A stretch of DNA of 64,000 nt from NCBI GenBank assembly GCA_050847315.1, contig CP193791.1; one strand, written 5' to 3'. The notes below the pieces were generated by a model, which saw nothing but the letters and a program-made list of their open reading frames with translations, was not told the DNA's origin and ran no database searches. This stretch comes from Cedecea sp000277545. GTDB lineage: Bacteria; Pseudomonadota; Gammaproteobacteria; Enterobacterales; Enterobacteriaceae. The position numbers and the translations under genes are program-made. Below are positions 41,699-50,765 of the stretch, in pieces (the first letter of the stretch is position 1; each line of letters begins with the position of its first letter).

Positions 41699-43200
41699 TG
41701 CGACCTTTCTTCTCGCGGCTGATTGCCGTTATCGCCAGTTTCTTTATCTTTTCCGCCGGCTGGTTTTGCCTGTGGAGCATCAGCCTGCATCTGGTGGAGC
41801 GGCCTGAGCTGGCGGTGCTGTTATTTCCCTTTGGATTGCGTTTAGGGCTGATGCTGCAGTGCCCGCGCGGCTACTGGCCGGTTCTGCTGGGCGCGGAGTG
41901 GCTGATGCTTTTCTGGCTCGCGCAGGAAGTGGCGCTGGCGCATCTGCCGCTGTTAATGCTGGGCGGAGTGCTCACCGTCCTGCCGGTGGCGCTCATTTCA
42001 CGTTATCGTCATCAGCGTGACTGGCGGACTCTGCTGCGCCAGGGCGGGGCGCTTATCGCGGCCGCTTTGCTGCAGTCGCTGCCGTGGCTGAACCAGGGCA
42101 GCGATGCCCTGAATGCGCTGCTGCTGACCCTGACCGGTGGGTTAACGCTGGCGCCGACCTGCCTGGTACTCTGGCACTATCTGACCAGCACCGTCTGGCA
42201 ACCTCTTGGCCCGGCGCTGGTTTCCCAGCCGGTTAACTGGCGCGGGCGGCATCTGATTTGGTATTTACTGCTGTTTGCCGTCAGCCTCTGGCTGCAGTTG
42301 GGGTTACCCGCCGAACTCTCCCGCTTTACGCCGTTCTGCCTGGCGCTGCCGATTATCGCCCTGGCCTGGCACTACGGCTGGCAGGGAGCGCTGATTGCCA
42401 CCCTGATGAACGCCATCGCGCTGATTGCCAGCCAGACCTGGCACGATCATCCGGTGGATCTTCTGCTTTCATTGCTGGCTCAAAGCCTGACCGGGTTATT
42501 GCTGGGCGCAGGGATCCAGCGCCTGCGTGAACTGAACCAGTCTTTGCAAACCGAGCTGGCGCGAAATCGCCGCCTGGCCGAACGCCTGCTGGAAACCGAA
42601 GAAAGCGTGCGGCGGGAAGTGGCGCGGGAGCTGCATGACGACATTGGGCAGACCATCACGGCGATCCGTACCCAGGCCGGGATCGTGCAGCGGCTGGCGC
42701 CAGAAAGTGAGGGTGTTAAGCGCAGCGGCGCGCATATCGAACAGCTTTCGCTGGGGGTTTATGACTCCGTTCGTCGTCTGCTGGGGCGCTTACGTCCGCG
42801 CCAGCTGGATGATTTATCGCTCGAGCAGGCGATTCGTTCCCTGATGCGCGAAATGGAGCTGGAAAGTCGCGGCATCGTCGGCCATATCAACTGGCGAATC
42901 GATGAGCCTCTGCTTAGCGAGGGGCAGCGCGTGACCCTGTTCCGCGTTTGTCAGGAAGGGCTCAATAACATCGTGAAGCACGCCAGCGCCAGCGCGGTAA
43001 CGCTCCAGGGCTGGCAGCAGGACGAGCGGCTGATGCTGGTGATCGAAGACGACGGCAGCGGTTTGCCGCCGGGGTCCGGGCAGCAGGGCTTTGGGCTTAC
43101 CGGCATGCGTGAGCGCGTGACGGCGCTGGGCGGGACGCTCGCTATTTCCTGCACTCACGGCACGCGCGTCAGCGTTAGCCTGCCATTACGTTATGCCTGA
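41698..43200 (+). CDS. uhpB: Sensor histidine kinase UhpB
   Basis: 500 residues with eight or so membrane helices in the N-terminal MASE1-like half and a cytoplasmic HisKA_3 kinase. The phospho-histidine is His313 in RELHDDIGQT. ATP-binding GSGLPPGSGQQGFGLTGMRERV near the end. Works with UhpC, which senses glucose 6-phosphate. Start by TGATG overlap with uhpA. Confidence 0.97.
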   Translation: MRPFFSRLIAVIASFFIFSAGWFCLWSISLHLVERPELAVLLFPFGLRLGLMLQCPRGYWPVLLGAEWLMLFWLAQEVALAHLPLLMLGGVLTVLPVALISRYRHQRDWRTLLRQGGALIAAALLQSLPWLNQGSDALNALLLTLTGGLTLAPTCLVLWHYLTSTVWQPLGPALVSQPVNWRGRHLIWYLLLFAVSLWLQLGLPAELSRFTPFCLALPIIALAWHYGWQGALIATLMNAIALIASQTWHDHPVDLLLSLLAQSLTGLLLGAGIQRLRELNQSLQTELARNRRLAERLLETEESVRREVARELHDDIGQTITAIRTQAGIVQRLAPESEGVKRSGAHIEQLSLGVYDSVRRLLGRLRPRQLDDLSLEQAIRSLMREMELESRGIVGHINWRIDEPLLSEGQRVTLFRVCQEGLNNIVKHASASAVTLQGWQQDERLMLVIEDDGSGLPPGSGQQGFGLTGMRERVTALGGTLAISCTHGTRVSVSLPLRYA

Positions 43201-43209
43201 GGGGCGAGC

Positions 43210-44538
43210 ATGTTCAGTTTTTTAAAAGTCCCGGCAAGCGCTGCGCCGCTTAGCGAAAAAAGTGAGATTGATGCCCGCTACCGCTACTGGCGTCGTCATA
43301 TCCTGATCACTATCTGGCTCGGCTACGCGCTGTTTTACTTTACCCGCAAAAGCTTTAACGCCGCCGCGCCAGAAATCCTCGCCACCGGCGTGATGGAGCG
43401 CACCGATATCGGCCTGCTGGCGACGCTGTTTTACATCACCTACGGCCTGTCGAAGTTCTTCTCCGGGATTGTCAGTGACTTTTCCAATGCCCGTTACTTT
43501 ATGGGCATCGGGCTGATAGCTACCGGCATTGTGAATATTCTGTTTGGCTTCTCGACCTCGCTTTGGGCGTTTGCGCTGCTGTGGGCGCTGAACGCCTTTT
43601 TCCAGGGCTGGGGATCGCCGGTTTGCGCCCGGCTGCTGACGGCGTGGTATTCCCGCAGCGAGCGCGGCGGCTGGTGGGCCGTCTGGAACACGGCGCACAA
43701 CGTGGGCGGGGCGTTAATCCCGATCATCATGGGCGCTGCGGCGCTGCAGTACGGCTGGCGTGTCGGGATGATGATCGCCGGTGGCCTGGCGATTATCGCC
43801 GGGTTATTCCTCTGCTGGCGGCTACGCGACAGGCCGCAAACCGTGGGCTTGCCTGCGGTGGGTGACTGGCAGCATGACGCCCTGGAAATCGCCCAGCAGC
43901 AGGAAGGCGCGGGGCTGACGCGCAAAGAAATCCTCTACAAGTATGTGCTGGTTAACCCTTACATCTGGCTGCTCTCGCTGTGCTACGTGCTGGTGTATGT
44001 GGTGCGGGCGGCGATCAACGACTGGGGTAATCTTTATATGTCCGAAACGCTGGGGGTCGGGCTGGTTACCGCGAACTCGGCGGTGACCATGTTTGAGCTG
44101 GGCGGATTTATCGGTGCCCTGGTGGCGGGCTGGGGCTCGGACAAGCTGTTCAACGGCAACCGTGGCCCGATGAACCTGATCTTCGCGGCAGGCATTCTGC
44201 TTTCCGTGGGCTCGCTATGGCTGATGCCCTTTGCCAGCTACGTGATGCAGGCGGCCTGTTTCTTTACCACCGGCTTCTTCGTGTTTGGGCCGCAGATGCT
44301 GATCGGCATGGCGGCGGCAGAATGTTCGCACAAAGAGGCGGCGGGCGCGGCGACGGGGTTTGTCGGGCTGTTTGCCTATCTTGGCGCCTCGCTTTCCGGC
44401 TGGCCGCTGGCGCGGGTGATCGACATCTGGCACTGGAGCGGTTTCTTTGCCGTGATCGCGATTGCCGCCGGGATATCGGCTTTGCTACTGCTGCCGTTCT
44501 TGAACGCCCAGGCCCCGCGCGAGGCTAACGAAGCGTGA
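43210..44538 (+). CDS. uhpC: Glucose-6-phosphate sensor/transporter UhpC
   Basis: 442-residue major-facilitator organophosphate:phosphate antiporter homologue that acts as receptor for UhpB. Twelve membrane helices; signature YFTRKSFNAAAPEI near helix 1 and HNVGGALIPI in the loop. Starts nine bases after uhpB in the uhpABC operon. Confidence 0.97.
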   Translation: MFSFLKVPASAAPLSEKSEIDARYRYWRRHILITIWLGYALFYFTRKSFNAAAPEILATGVMERTDIGLLATLFYITYGLSKFFSGIVSDFSNARYFMGIGLIATGIVNILFGFSTSLWAFALLWALNAFFQGWGSPVCARLLTAWYSRSERGGWWAVWNTAHNVGGALIPIIMGAAALQYGWRVGMMIAGGLAIIAGLFLCWRLRDRPQTVGLPAVGDWQHDALEIAQQQEGAGLTRKEILYKYVLVNPYIWLLSLCYVLVYVVRAAINDWGNLYMSETLGVGLVTANSAVTMFELGGFIGALVAGWGSDKLFNGNRGPMNLIFAAGILLSVGSLWLMPFASYVMQAACFFTTGFFVFGPQMLIGMAAAECSHKEAAGAATGFVGLFAYLGASLSGWPLARVIDIWHWSGFFAVIAIAAGISALLLLPFLNAQAPREANEA

Positions 44539-44592
44539 TACTCCTCACCCTTTTGCGCCATAAAGGGCAAAACTAAGAAATTTTCCCGGTTC

Positions 44593-44638
44593 GGCCTGGA
44601 CGCTGTCTCAGGCCAGTTTGCTCGCTGATTTTTACAAT
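44593..44638 (+). promoter_or_regulatory. UhpA operator and promoter of uhpT
   Basis: Palindrome GGCCTG-N10-CAGGCC at 44593-44614 in the uhpC-uhpT gap, with a -10-like TACAAT at 44633-44638. Position fits an activator site; I infer UhpA. Confidence 0.55.
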
Positions 44639-44676
44639 GCCTGCCATTAAGCAGGTATTCAAATCAGGAGTCATCC

Positions 44677-46068
44677 ATGCTGGCCTTTCTAAACCAGGTG
44701 CGTAAGCCCACCCTGGATCTGCCGCTCGAAGTGCGGCGAAAAATGTGGTTCAAACCGTTCATGCAGTCGTATCTGGTAGTGTTTATTGGCTACCTGACGA
44801 TGTACCTGATCCGCAAAAACTTTAACATCGCCCAGAACGACATGATCTCCACCTACGGGTTGAGCATGACACAGCTTGGGATGATCGGCCTCGGTTTCTC
44901 CATTACCTACGGCGTGGGCAAGACCCTGGTTTCTTATTACGCAGACGGGAAGAACACCAAGCAGTTCCTGCCGTTTATGCTGATCCTTTCCGCCATCTGT
45001 ATGCTCGGCTTCAGCGCCAGCATGGGCGCAGGCTCGGTTAGCCTGTTCCTGATGATTGCTTTCTACGCTCTGAGCGGTTTCTTCCAGAGCACCGGCGGGT
45101 CGTGCAGCTACTCGACCATCACCAAGTGGACGCCACGCCGCAAGCGTGGCAGCTACCTGGGCATGTGGAACATCTCCCACAACCTCGGCGGCGCTGGCGC
45201 GGCCGGTGTGGCCCTGTTTGGCGCTAACTACCTGTTTAACGGCCACGTTATCGGGATGTTTATCTTCCCGTCCGTTATTGCCCTGATTGTCGGTTTTATT
45301 GCCCTGCGCTACGGCAGCGATTCCCCTGAGTCCTACGGCCTCGGCACCGCCGAAGAGCTGTTTGGCGAAGAGGTCAGCGAAGAAGACAAAGAAGCCGAAG
45401 ACAATTCGATGACCAAATGGCAGATCTTTGTTGAGTACGTGCTGAAAAACAAAGTGATCTGGCTGCTGTGCTTCTCCAACATCTTCCTGTACGTGGTGCG
45501 TATCGGTATCGACCAGTGGTCCACCGTGTATGCTTTCCAGGAGCTGAAACTCTCCAAAGAAGTGGCGATTCAGGGCTTCACCCTGTTTGAAGTGGGCGCG
45601 CTGGTTGGCACGCTGCTGTGGGGCTGGCTGTCTGACCTTGCCAATGGCCGTCGTGCGCTGGTGGCCTGCGTAGCGCTGGCATTGATCATCGCCACGCTGG
45701 GCGTGTACCAGCATGCCAGTAATCAGTACGTTTACCTGGCTTCGCTGTTTGCCCTTGGTTTCCTGGTCTTTGGCCCGCAGCTGCTGATCGGCGTGGCGGC
45801 AGTCGGCTTCGTGCCTAAGAAAGCTATCGGCGCGGCCGACGGCATCAAAGGCACCTTCGCTTACCTGATCGGCGACAGCTTCGCCAAGCTGGGCCTGGGG
45901 ATGATTGCCGACGGGACGCCAATCTTCGGTCTCACCGGCTGGGCCGGCACGTTCGCTGCCCTGGATGCCGCCGCAATCGGCTGTATCGTGCTGATGGCCA
46001 TCGTCGCCGTGTTTGAAGAGCGCAAAATTCGCCGCGAGAAAAAAATTCAGCAATTGAACATCGCTTAA
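44677..46068 (+). CDS. uhpT: Hexose-6-phosphate:phosphate antiporter UhpT
   Basis: 463 residues, same length as E. coli UhpT, with 12 membrane helices. Motifs MYLIRKNFNIAQNDMI and HNLGGAGAAGVALFG. Imports glucose 6-phosphate and related phosphates in exchange for inorganic phosphate; it also carries fosfomycin in relatives. CAGGAG lies before the ATG. Confidence 0.98.
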   Translation: MLAFLNQVRKPTLDLPLEVRRKMWFKPFMQSYLVVFIGYLTMYLIRKNFNIAQNDMISTYGLSMTQLGMIGLGFSITYGVGKTLVSYYADGKNTKQFLPFMLILSAICMLGFSASMGAGSVSLFLMIAFYALSGFFQSTGGSCSYSTITKWTPRRKRGSYLGMWNISHNLGGAGAAGVALFGANYLFNGHVIGMFIFPSVIALIVGFIALRYGSDSPESYGLGTAEELFGEEVSEEDKEAEDNSMTKWQIFVEYVLKNKVIWLLCFSNIFLYVVRIGIDQWSTVYAFQELKLSKEVAIQGFTLFEVGALVGTLLWGWLSDLANGRRALVACVALALIIATLGVYQHASNQYVYLASLFALGFLVFGPQLLIGVAAVGFVPKKAIGAADGIKGTFAYLIGDSFAKLGLGMIADGTPIFGLTGWAGTFAALDAAAIGCIVLMAIVAVFEERKIRREKKIQQLNIA

Positions 46069-46087
46069 GCGCATTCTGAACTGTTCC

Positions 46088-46113
46088 AGCCCGGCATAAC
46101 GCCGGGCTTTTTT
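46088..46113 (+). terminator. Intrinsic terminator of uhpT
   Basis: AGCCCGGC / GCCGGGCT stem with loop ATAAC and a T-run. Confidence 0.92.
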
Positions 46114-46223
46114 ATGCCCGCGAATAACGCCAGCGCGAGGCATTACTGGGTAAAGTGATTGCGCTATACTGCCCGGCATTCATTGATAGCAAATTGTCGT
46201 TAAGCTGCCGGGTATTTAACTTC

Positions 46224-46676
46224 ATGATTTGGATTATGTTAGCCACGCTTTGCGTGGTGTTTATTGTCGGCTTTCGGGTGATCACGTCGGATTCACGGCG
46301 GGCTATTCGCCGACTGAGTGAGCGGCTGGGGATCGACGTGGTGCCGGTTGAATCGATGATCGATCAAATGGGGAAAGCACAGGGCGACGCGTTTTTACAG
46401 TATTTGCACCGCCCGGATGAGTCCCATTTGCAAAATGCGGCGCAGGTTTTGCTGATTTGGCAGATGGTGATTGTCGACGGCAGCGATCAAAATCTCCAGC
46501 AGTGGTATCGAAGGCTGCAAAAAGCCCGGCTTGCCACACCGATTACTGACGCTCAGGTTCGCCTGGCACAGGGGTTTTTACGAGAGATGGAGCCGGAGAA
46601 GCCGGAGATCACGGCTTTTCAGATGCGCTATAACGGCTACTTCCAGCCTGAAGATGGCGTGCACTGGCTGCACTAG
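46224..46676 (+). CDS. yicN: YicN, DUF1198 membrane protein
   Basis: 150 residues with one N-terminal membrane helix (MIWIMLATLCVVFIVGF) and a soluble C-terminal part containing HRPDESHLQNAAQVLLIWQ. Matches E. coli YicN, which also lies near uhpT. Function unknown. ATG 46224 by homology; the upstream frame to 46155 lacks a ribosome site. Confidence 0.87.
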   Translation: MIWIMLATLCVVFIVGFRVITSDSRRAIRRLSERLGIDVVPVESMIDQMGKAQGDAFLQYLHRPDESHLQNAAQVLLIWQMVIVDGSDQNLQQWYRRLQKARLATPITDAQVRLAQGFLREMEPEKPEITAFQMRYNGYFQPEDGVHWLH

Positions 46677-46697
46677 TGCACGCTGTTTCACAGAGAA

Positions 46698-47219
46698 TTA
46701 CAGCGTTTTGAGCATGGTGACTTCGCAATCCACATGGCCGGTGCAGCCTAGTGGGGCAGGAATATGCTCAAAGCCTAAATGTTCGTATAGCCCAACGGCT
46801 TCTTTCAGAAACGCGGTGGTTTCCAGGTAACAGCGCTTGAAGCCCTGATCCCGGGCGTGATCCAGCGCCTGCAGCGCCAGTTTCTTGGCTAATCCCTGGC
46901 CGCGAACTACCGGCAGGAAATACATTTTCTGCAGCTCACAAATGTCCGGCTCGCTACACGATAACGGCGCCACGCCGCCGCCCCCCACCACTTCGCCGTT
47001 GATTTCTACCACCCAGTACGCATGGCCTGGCTGGCTGTAGAGCTGATAAAGCTCGTCAAGATTAGGGTCGGCAACGGTGTAGCCTTTATCGGCGGTCAGG
47101 CCGTATTCGGCGGACACCTGGCGAATAACCCGGGCGATAGCCGAATTGTCTTCGGCAGCAATCCGGCGCAGCTGGAGCTTCACATCGACCGGGGCTGTGG
47201 TGTTCATCATGTGACTCAT
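46698..47219 (-). CDS. yjgM: GNAT-family acetyltransferase YjgM (OatA)
   Basis: 173 residues. Acetyl-CoA site VVRGQGLAKKLALQAL, C-terminal ETTAFLKEAVGLYEHLGFEHI. Matches E. coli YjgM, which lies between rraB and valS there too. Starts at 47207 or 47210 are equally possible, since several ATGs follow each other. Confidence 0.9.
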   Translation of the reverse strand: MSHMMNTTAPVDVKLQLRRIAAEDNSAIARVIRQVSAEYGLTADKGYTVADPNLDELYQLYSQPGHAYWVVEINGEVVGGGGVAPLSCSEPDICELQKMYFLPVVRGQGLAKKLALQALDHARDQGFKRCYLETTAFLKEAVGLYEHLGFEHIPAPLGCTGHVDCEVTMLKTL

Positions 47220-47279
47220 AGGCTTAGGGAAGGATAAAAGCAGTTAATAGCACTTCATTACGGAGGGCGCAAGCTGCAT

Positions 47280-47309
47280 AAAAAACGCCCCACACCGAGG
47301 TGCGGGGCG
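47280..47309 (-). terminator. Intrinsic terminator of valS
   Basis: CGCCCCGCACC / TGTGGGGCG hairpin with a T-run on the minus strand, 19 bases after valS. Confidence 0.9.
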
Positions 47310-47327
47310 AATTATGCCTGGGGCCGA

Positions 47328-50183
47328 TTACAGCGCGGCGATAACGGCCTGCTGTTCAATCAGCTTCGCTTTGGCGTCGGCAAAGCCTTCGAGACGCTCA
47401 CGCTCTTTGGCGACAACGTCAGCTGGCGCGCGGGCGACAAAGCCTTCGTTGGACAGTTTGCCTTCGATCTTGCCAATTTCGATTTCGATCTTCGCTACTT
47501 CTTTCACCAGACGCTCGATCTCAGCGGCTTTATCTACCAGACCGGCCATCGGGATCAGCAGCTCTGCGCCGTCGATAATCTTGGTCACGGAAACCGGACC
47601 TTTATCATCGACCGGCAGGATGGTGATGCTCTCCAGGCGAGCCAGATTTTGCAGGAAGGTGCGGTTTTCGCTCACGCGACGAATCGCTTCTTCGCTGCAG
47701 CCGCGCAGCAGTACGTCCAGACGTTTGCCTGGCGCGATGTTCATCTCGGCGCGAATGTTACGCACCGCGGTGATCACGTCCTTCAGCCATTCGGTATCTG
47801 CGAACGACGCTTCATCAACCTGAGACGCATCGTAGGCCGGGAATGACTGCAGCATAATAGTGTCTGCGGTGATGCCCTTCAGCACTTTCACGCGCTGCCA
47901 GATGGTTTCGGTGATGAATGGAATGATCGGATGCGCCAGGCGCAGCAGACCTTCGAGCACGTTCACCAGCGTATTGCGGGTGCCGCGCAGTTCGGCTTCA
48001 GAACCGCCGTTCATGACCGGCTTGGTCAGCTCCAGATACCAGTCACAGAACTGGTTCCAGGTGAACTCGTACAGGATGTTGGCGGCGATGTCGAAGCGGT
48101 AGCTGTCCAGCGCTTCACGGTATGCTTTCACGGTGCGGTTGAACTCGGCCAGGATCCAGCGATCGGCCAGAGACAGCACCATTTCGCCGCCGTTGAAGCC
48201 GCAATCCTGCTCTTCGGTGTTCATCAGCACGAAGCGGCTGGCGTTCCAAAGTTTGTTACAGAAGTTGCGGTAGCCTTCCAGGCGCTTCATGTCCCAGTTG
48301 ATGTCGCGGCCAGTAGAGGCCAGCGCCGCTAGGGTGAAGCGCAGGGCGTCGGTGCCGTGCGGCTCGATGCCGTTCGGGAACTGTTTCTCGGTGCGCTTGC
48401 GGATTTTCTCCGCGAGCTGCGGCTGCATCATGTTGCCGGTACGTTTCTCCAGAAGATCTTCCAGAGAGATGCCGTCCACCATGTCCAGCGGGTCGATAAC
48501 GTTGCCTTTGGATTTGGACATCTTCTGGCCTTCGTCATCGCGAATAAGGCCGGTCATGTAGACGGTCTTAAACGGCACCTGCGGCTTGCCGTCTTCATCT
48601 TTGATGAAGTGCATGGTCAGCATGATCATGCGGGCAATCCAGAAGAAGATGATGTCGAAGCCGCTGACCATAACGCTGGTCGGGTGGAAGGTGCGCAGCG
48701 CTTCGGTGTTTTCCGGCCAGCCCAGGGTGGAGAAGGTCCACAGGCCAGAGGAGAACCAGGTGTCCAGCACGTCTTCGTCCTGGTTCAACGCCACGTCGGC
48801 ACCCAGGTTGTTTTCGGCGCGAACTTCCGCTTCGTTGCGGCCAACGTACACGTTGCCTTCCGCGTCGTACCAGGCCGGGATACGGTGACCCCACCACAGC
48901 TGACGGGAGATACACCAGTCCTGAATATCGCGCATCCAGGAGAAGTACATGTTTTCATACTGCTTAGGCACGAACTGGATGTCGCCCTGCTCAACGGCTT
49001 CTACCGCCACTTTTGCCAGCGGCGCGGTACGCACATACCACTGGTCGGTCAGCATTGGCTCAATAACCACGCCGCCGCGGTCGCCGTAAGGCACGGTCAG
49101 GTCGTGGGGTTTGATTTCATCCAGCAGGCCCATTGCATCGAACTTCGCGACCACGGCTTTACGTGCTGCAAAGCGCTCCAGTTTCTGGAATTCAGCCGGG
49201 ATGTCGGAGGCGTAAACGGTGGACTCTTCGCCGTTGGTATCGAACACTTCTGCGGCTTCACGGATATCCCCGTCGAAGGTCAGAATGTTGATCATTGGCA
49301 ACTGATGGCGGCGGCCAACTTCGTAGTCGTTAAAGTCGTGCGCCGGGGTGATTTTCACGCAGCCGGTGCCTTTTTCCATGTCCGCGTGCTCGTCGCCCAC
49401 GATAGGAATGCGGCGGTTAACCAGCGGCAGTACCACGAATTTACCAATCAGGTCTTTATAACGCGGATCTTCCGGGTTAACGGCCACGCCGGTATCACCG
49501 AGAACGGTTTCCGGGCGGGTGGTGGCGACAATCAGGTAATCTTTACCGTCTGCGGTTTTGGCACCGTCGGCCAGCGGGTAACGCAGGTGCCACATGGAGC
49601 CTTTTGACTCGCGGTTTTCAACTTCGAGATCGGAAATCGCGGTACGCAGTTTCGGGTCCCAGTTGACCAGGCGCTTGCCGCGGTAAATCAGGTCTTCTTT
49701 ATAGAGACGGACGAACACTTCTTTCACCGCGTTGGACAGGCCTTCGTCCATGGTGAAGCGCTCGCGCTCCCAGTCTACGGAGTTACCGAGACGACGCATC
49801 TGACGGGTAATGGTGCCGCCGGATTCTGCCTTCCACTGCCAGATTTTGTCGATGAACGCATCGCGGCCGTAATCGTGGCGGGTTTTGCCTTCTTCGGCGG
49901 CGATTTTACGTTCTACAACCATCTGCGTTGCGATACCGGCGTGGTCGGTGCCCGCCTGCCACAGGGTGTTTTTGCCCTGCATGCGCTGGTAACGGATCAT
50001 GGTATCCATGATGGTTTGCTGGAAGGCGTGACCCATATGCAAACTGCCGGTGACGTTCGGCGGTGGGATCATGATGCAGAAGCTTTCCTGGCTGGTGTCG
50101 CCATTCGGTTTGAAGTAGCCCTGCTGTTCCCAGTGCTCGTAAAGCGGCTGTTCGATATCTTGCGGGTTATATGTCTTTTCCAT
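47328..50183 (-). CDS. valS: Valyl-tRNA synthetase
   Basis: 951 residues, class I, same length as E. coli ValS. HIGH-type signature PPNVTGSLHMGHAF near residue 40 and KMSKS in GQKMSKSKGNVIDP. It also has the editing domain, anticodon-binding domain and a C-terminal coiled coil (ERLVKEVAKIEIEIGKIEGK). holC lies six bases upstream. Confidence 0.98.
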   Translation of the reverse strand: MEKTYNPQDIEQPLYEHWEQQGYFKPNGDTSQESFCIMIPPPNVTGSLHMGHAFQQTIMDTMIRYQRMQGKNTLWQAGTDHAGIATQMVVERKIAAEEGKTRHDYGRDAFIDKIWQWKAESGGTITRQMRRLGNSVDWERERFTMDEGLSNAVKEVFVRLYKEDLIYRGKRLVNWDPKLRTAISDLEVENRESKGSMWHLRYPLADGAKTADGKDYLIVATTRPETVLGDTGVAVNPEDPRYKDLIGKFVVLPLVNRRIPIVGDEHADMEKGTGCVKITPAHDFNDYEVGRRHQLPMINILTFDGDIREAAEVFDTNGEESTVYASDIPAEFQKLERFAARKAVVAKFDAMGLLDEIKPHDLTVPYGDRGGVVIEPMLTDQWYVRTAPLAKVAVEAVEQGDIQFVPKQYENMYFSWMRDIQDWCISRQLWWGHRIPAWYDAEGNVYVGRNEAEVRAENNLGADVALNQDEDVLDTWFSSGLWTFSTLGWPENTEALRTFHPTSVMVSGFDIIFFWIARMIMLTMHFIKDEDGKPQVPFKTVYMTGLIRDDEGQKMSKSKGNVIDPLDMVDGISLEDLLEKRTGNMMQPQLAEKIRKRTEKQFPNGIEPHGTDALRFTLAALASTGRDINWDMKRLEGYRNFCNKLWNASRFVLMNTEEQDCGFNGGEMVLSLADRWILAEFNRTVKAYREALDSYRFDIAANILYEFTWNQFCDWYLELTKPVMNGGSEAELRGTRNTLVNVLEGLLRLAHPIIPFITETIWQRVKVLKGITADTIMLQSFPAYDASQVDEASFADTEWLKDVITAVRNIRAEMNIAPGKRLDVLLRGCSEEAIRRVSENRTFLQNLARLESITILPVDDKGPVSVTKIIDGAELLIPMAGLVDKAAEIERLVKEVAKIEIEIGKIEGKLSNEGFVARAPADVVAKERERLEGFADAKAKLIEQQAVIAAL

Positions 50184-50189
50184 TGTCTG

Positions 50190-50648
50190 CTATGTCGTTC
50201 CCGGCGGGGTATAGGTCGCCGTAGTCAAGTGGAAACCGGCAACGCGGTACGCTTTGTAGCGCTCGCGGGCCAGTTGTTTCTGGGATTCTTCGTAAGGTAC
50301 GAAGTCTATCACTTCCAGGAAAGCGGTGGCAAAATCTGCGAACTGTGGCAGCAGGCTAATCAGCAAATCCCGGGGGGCGCTGCCGCGGCGCTGAGGCCAT
50401 GCCAGCTCAACCGGCGCGCCGTAGCGTGGGCCTTCACCAGCCAGATTGTGCGGGACGAATGCCTGAGCATCTCGCTGCCAGAGCGCTTCGTCGAGGCGAA
50501 TCGCCTGCTGCTCGTTTTCGCAGGCGACCAGTACCCGCTTGCCTGCACGGAATCCATCCGCAGCCAGCTCGCACACCAGCTGTTCCACGGCACTTAGCCC
50601 TTCGGCATGAGTGTCGTTATCCAGCAGGTAAAACGTTGCGTTTTTCAT
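50190..50648 (-). CDS. holC: DNA polymerase III chi subunit
   Basis: 152 residues. Chi links the clamp loader to SSB. N-terminus MKNATFYLLDNDTHAEGLSAVE matches E. coli HolC. Directly upstream of valS, as in E. coli, so the two share an mRNA. Confidence 0.96.
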   Translation of the reverse strand: MKNATFYLLDNDTHAEGLSAVEQLVCELAADGFRAGKRVLVACENEQQAIRLDEALWQRDAQAFVPHNLAGEGPRYGAPVELAWPQRRGSAPRDLLISLLPQFADFATAFLEVIDFVPYEESQKQLARERYKAYRVAGFHLTTATYTPPGTT

Positions 50649-50679
50649 GAGACCAGCTTGTTAAGTTGAATGTTGTTGC

Positions 50680-50752
50680 CCCTCACCCTAACCCTCTCCC
50701 CAGAGGGGCGAGGGAACCAAACGGCGTTTTTTATGCCCGTCCGGGGTGAGGG
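50680..50752. repeat. GC-rich palindromic intergenic repeat, copy 4
   Basis: CCCCTCACCCTAACCCTCTCCCC arm and CCGGGGTGAGGG arm, with a degenerate centre. In the pepA-holC gap. Confidence 0.8.
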
Positions 50753-50765
50753 TAAAGCTTTACGC

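Noticed and set aside
44689..46179. 496-codon open frame opposite uhpT
   Set aside because: Antisense shadow; UhpT on the plus strand is certain.
48357..49607. 416-codon open frame opposite valS
   Set aside because: Shadow of the valS codon bias on the other strand; no recognisable domain.
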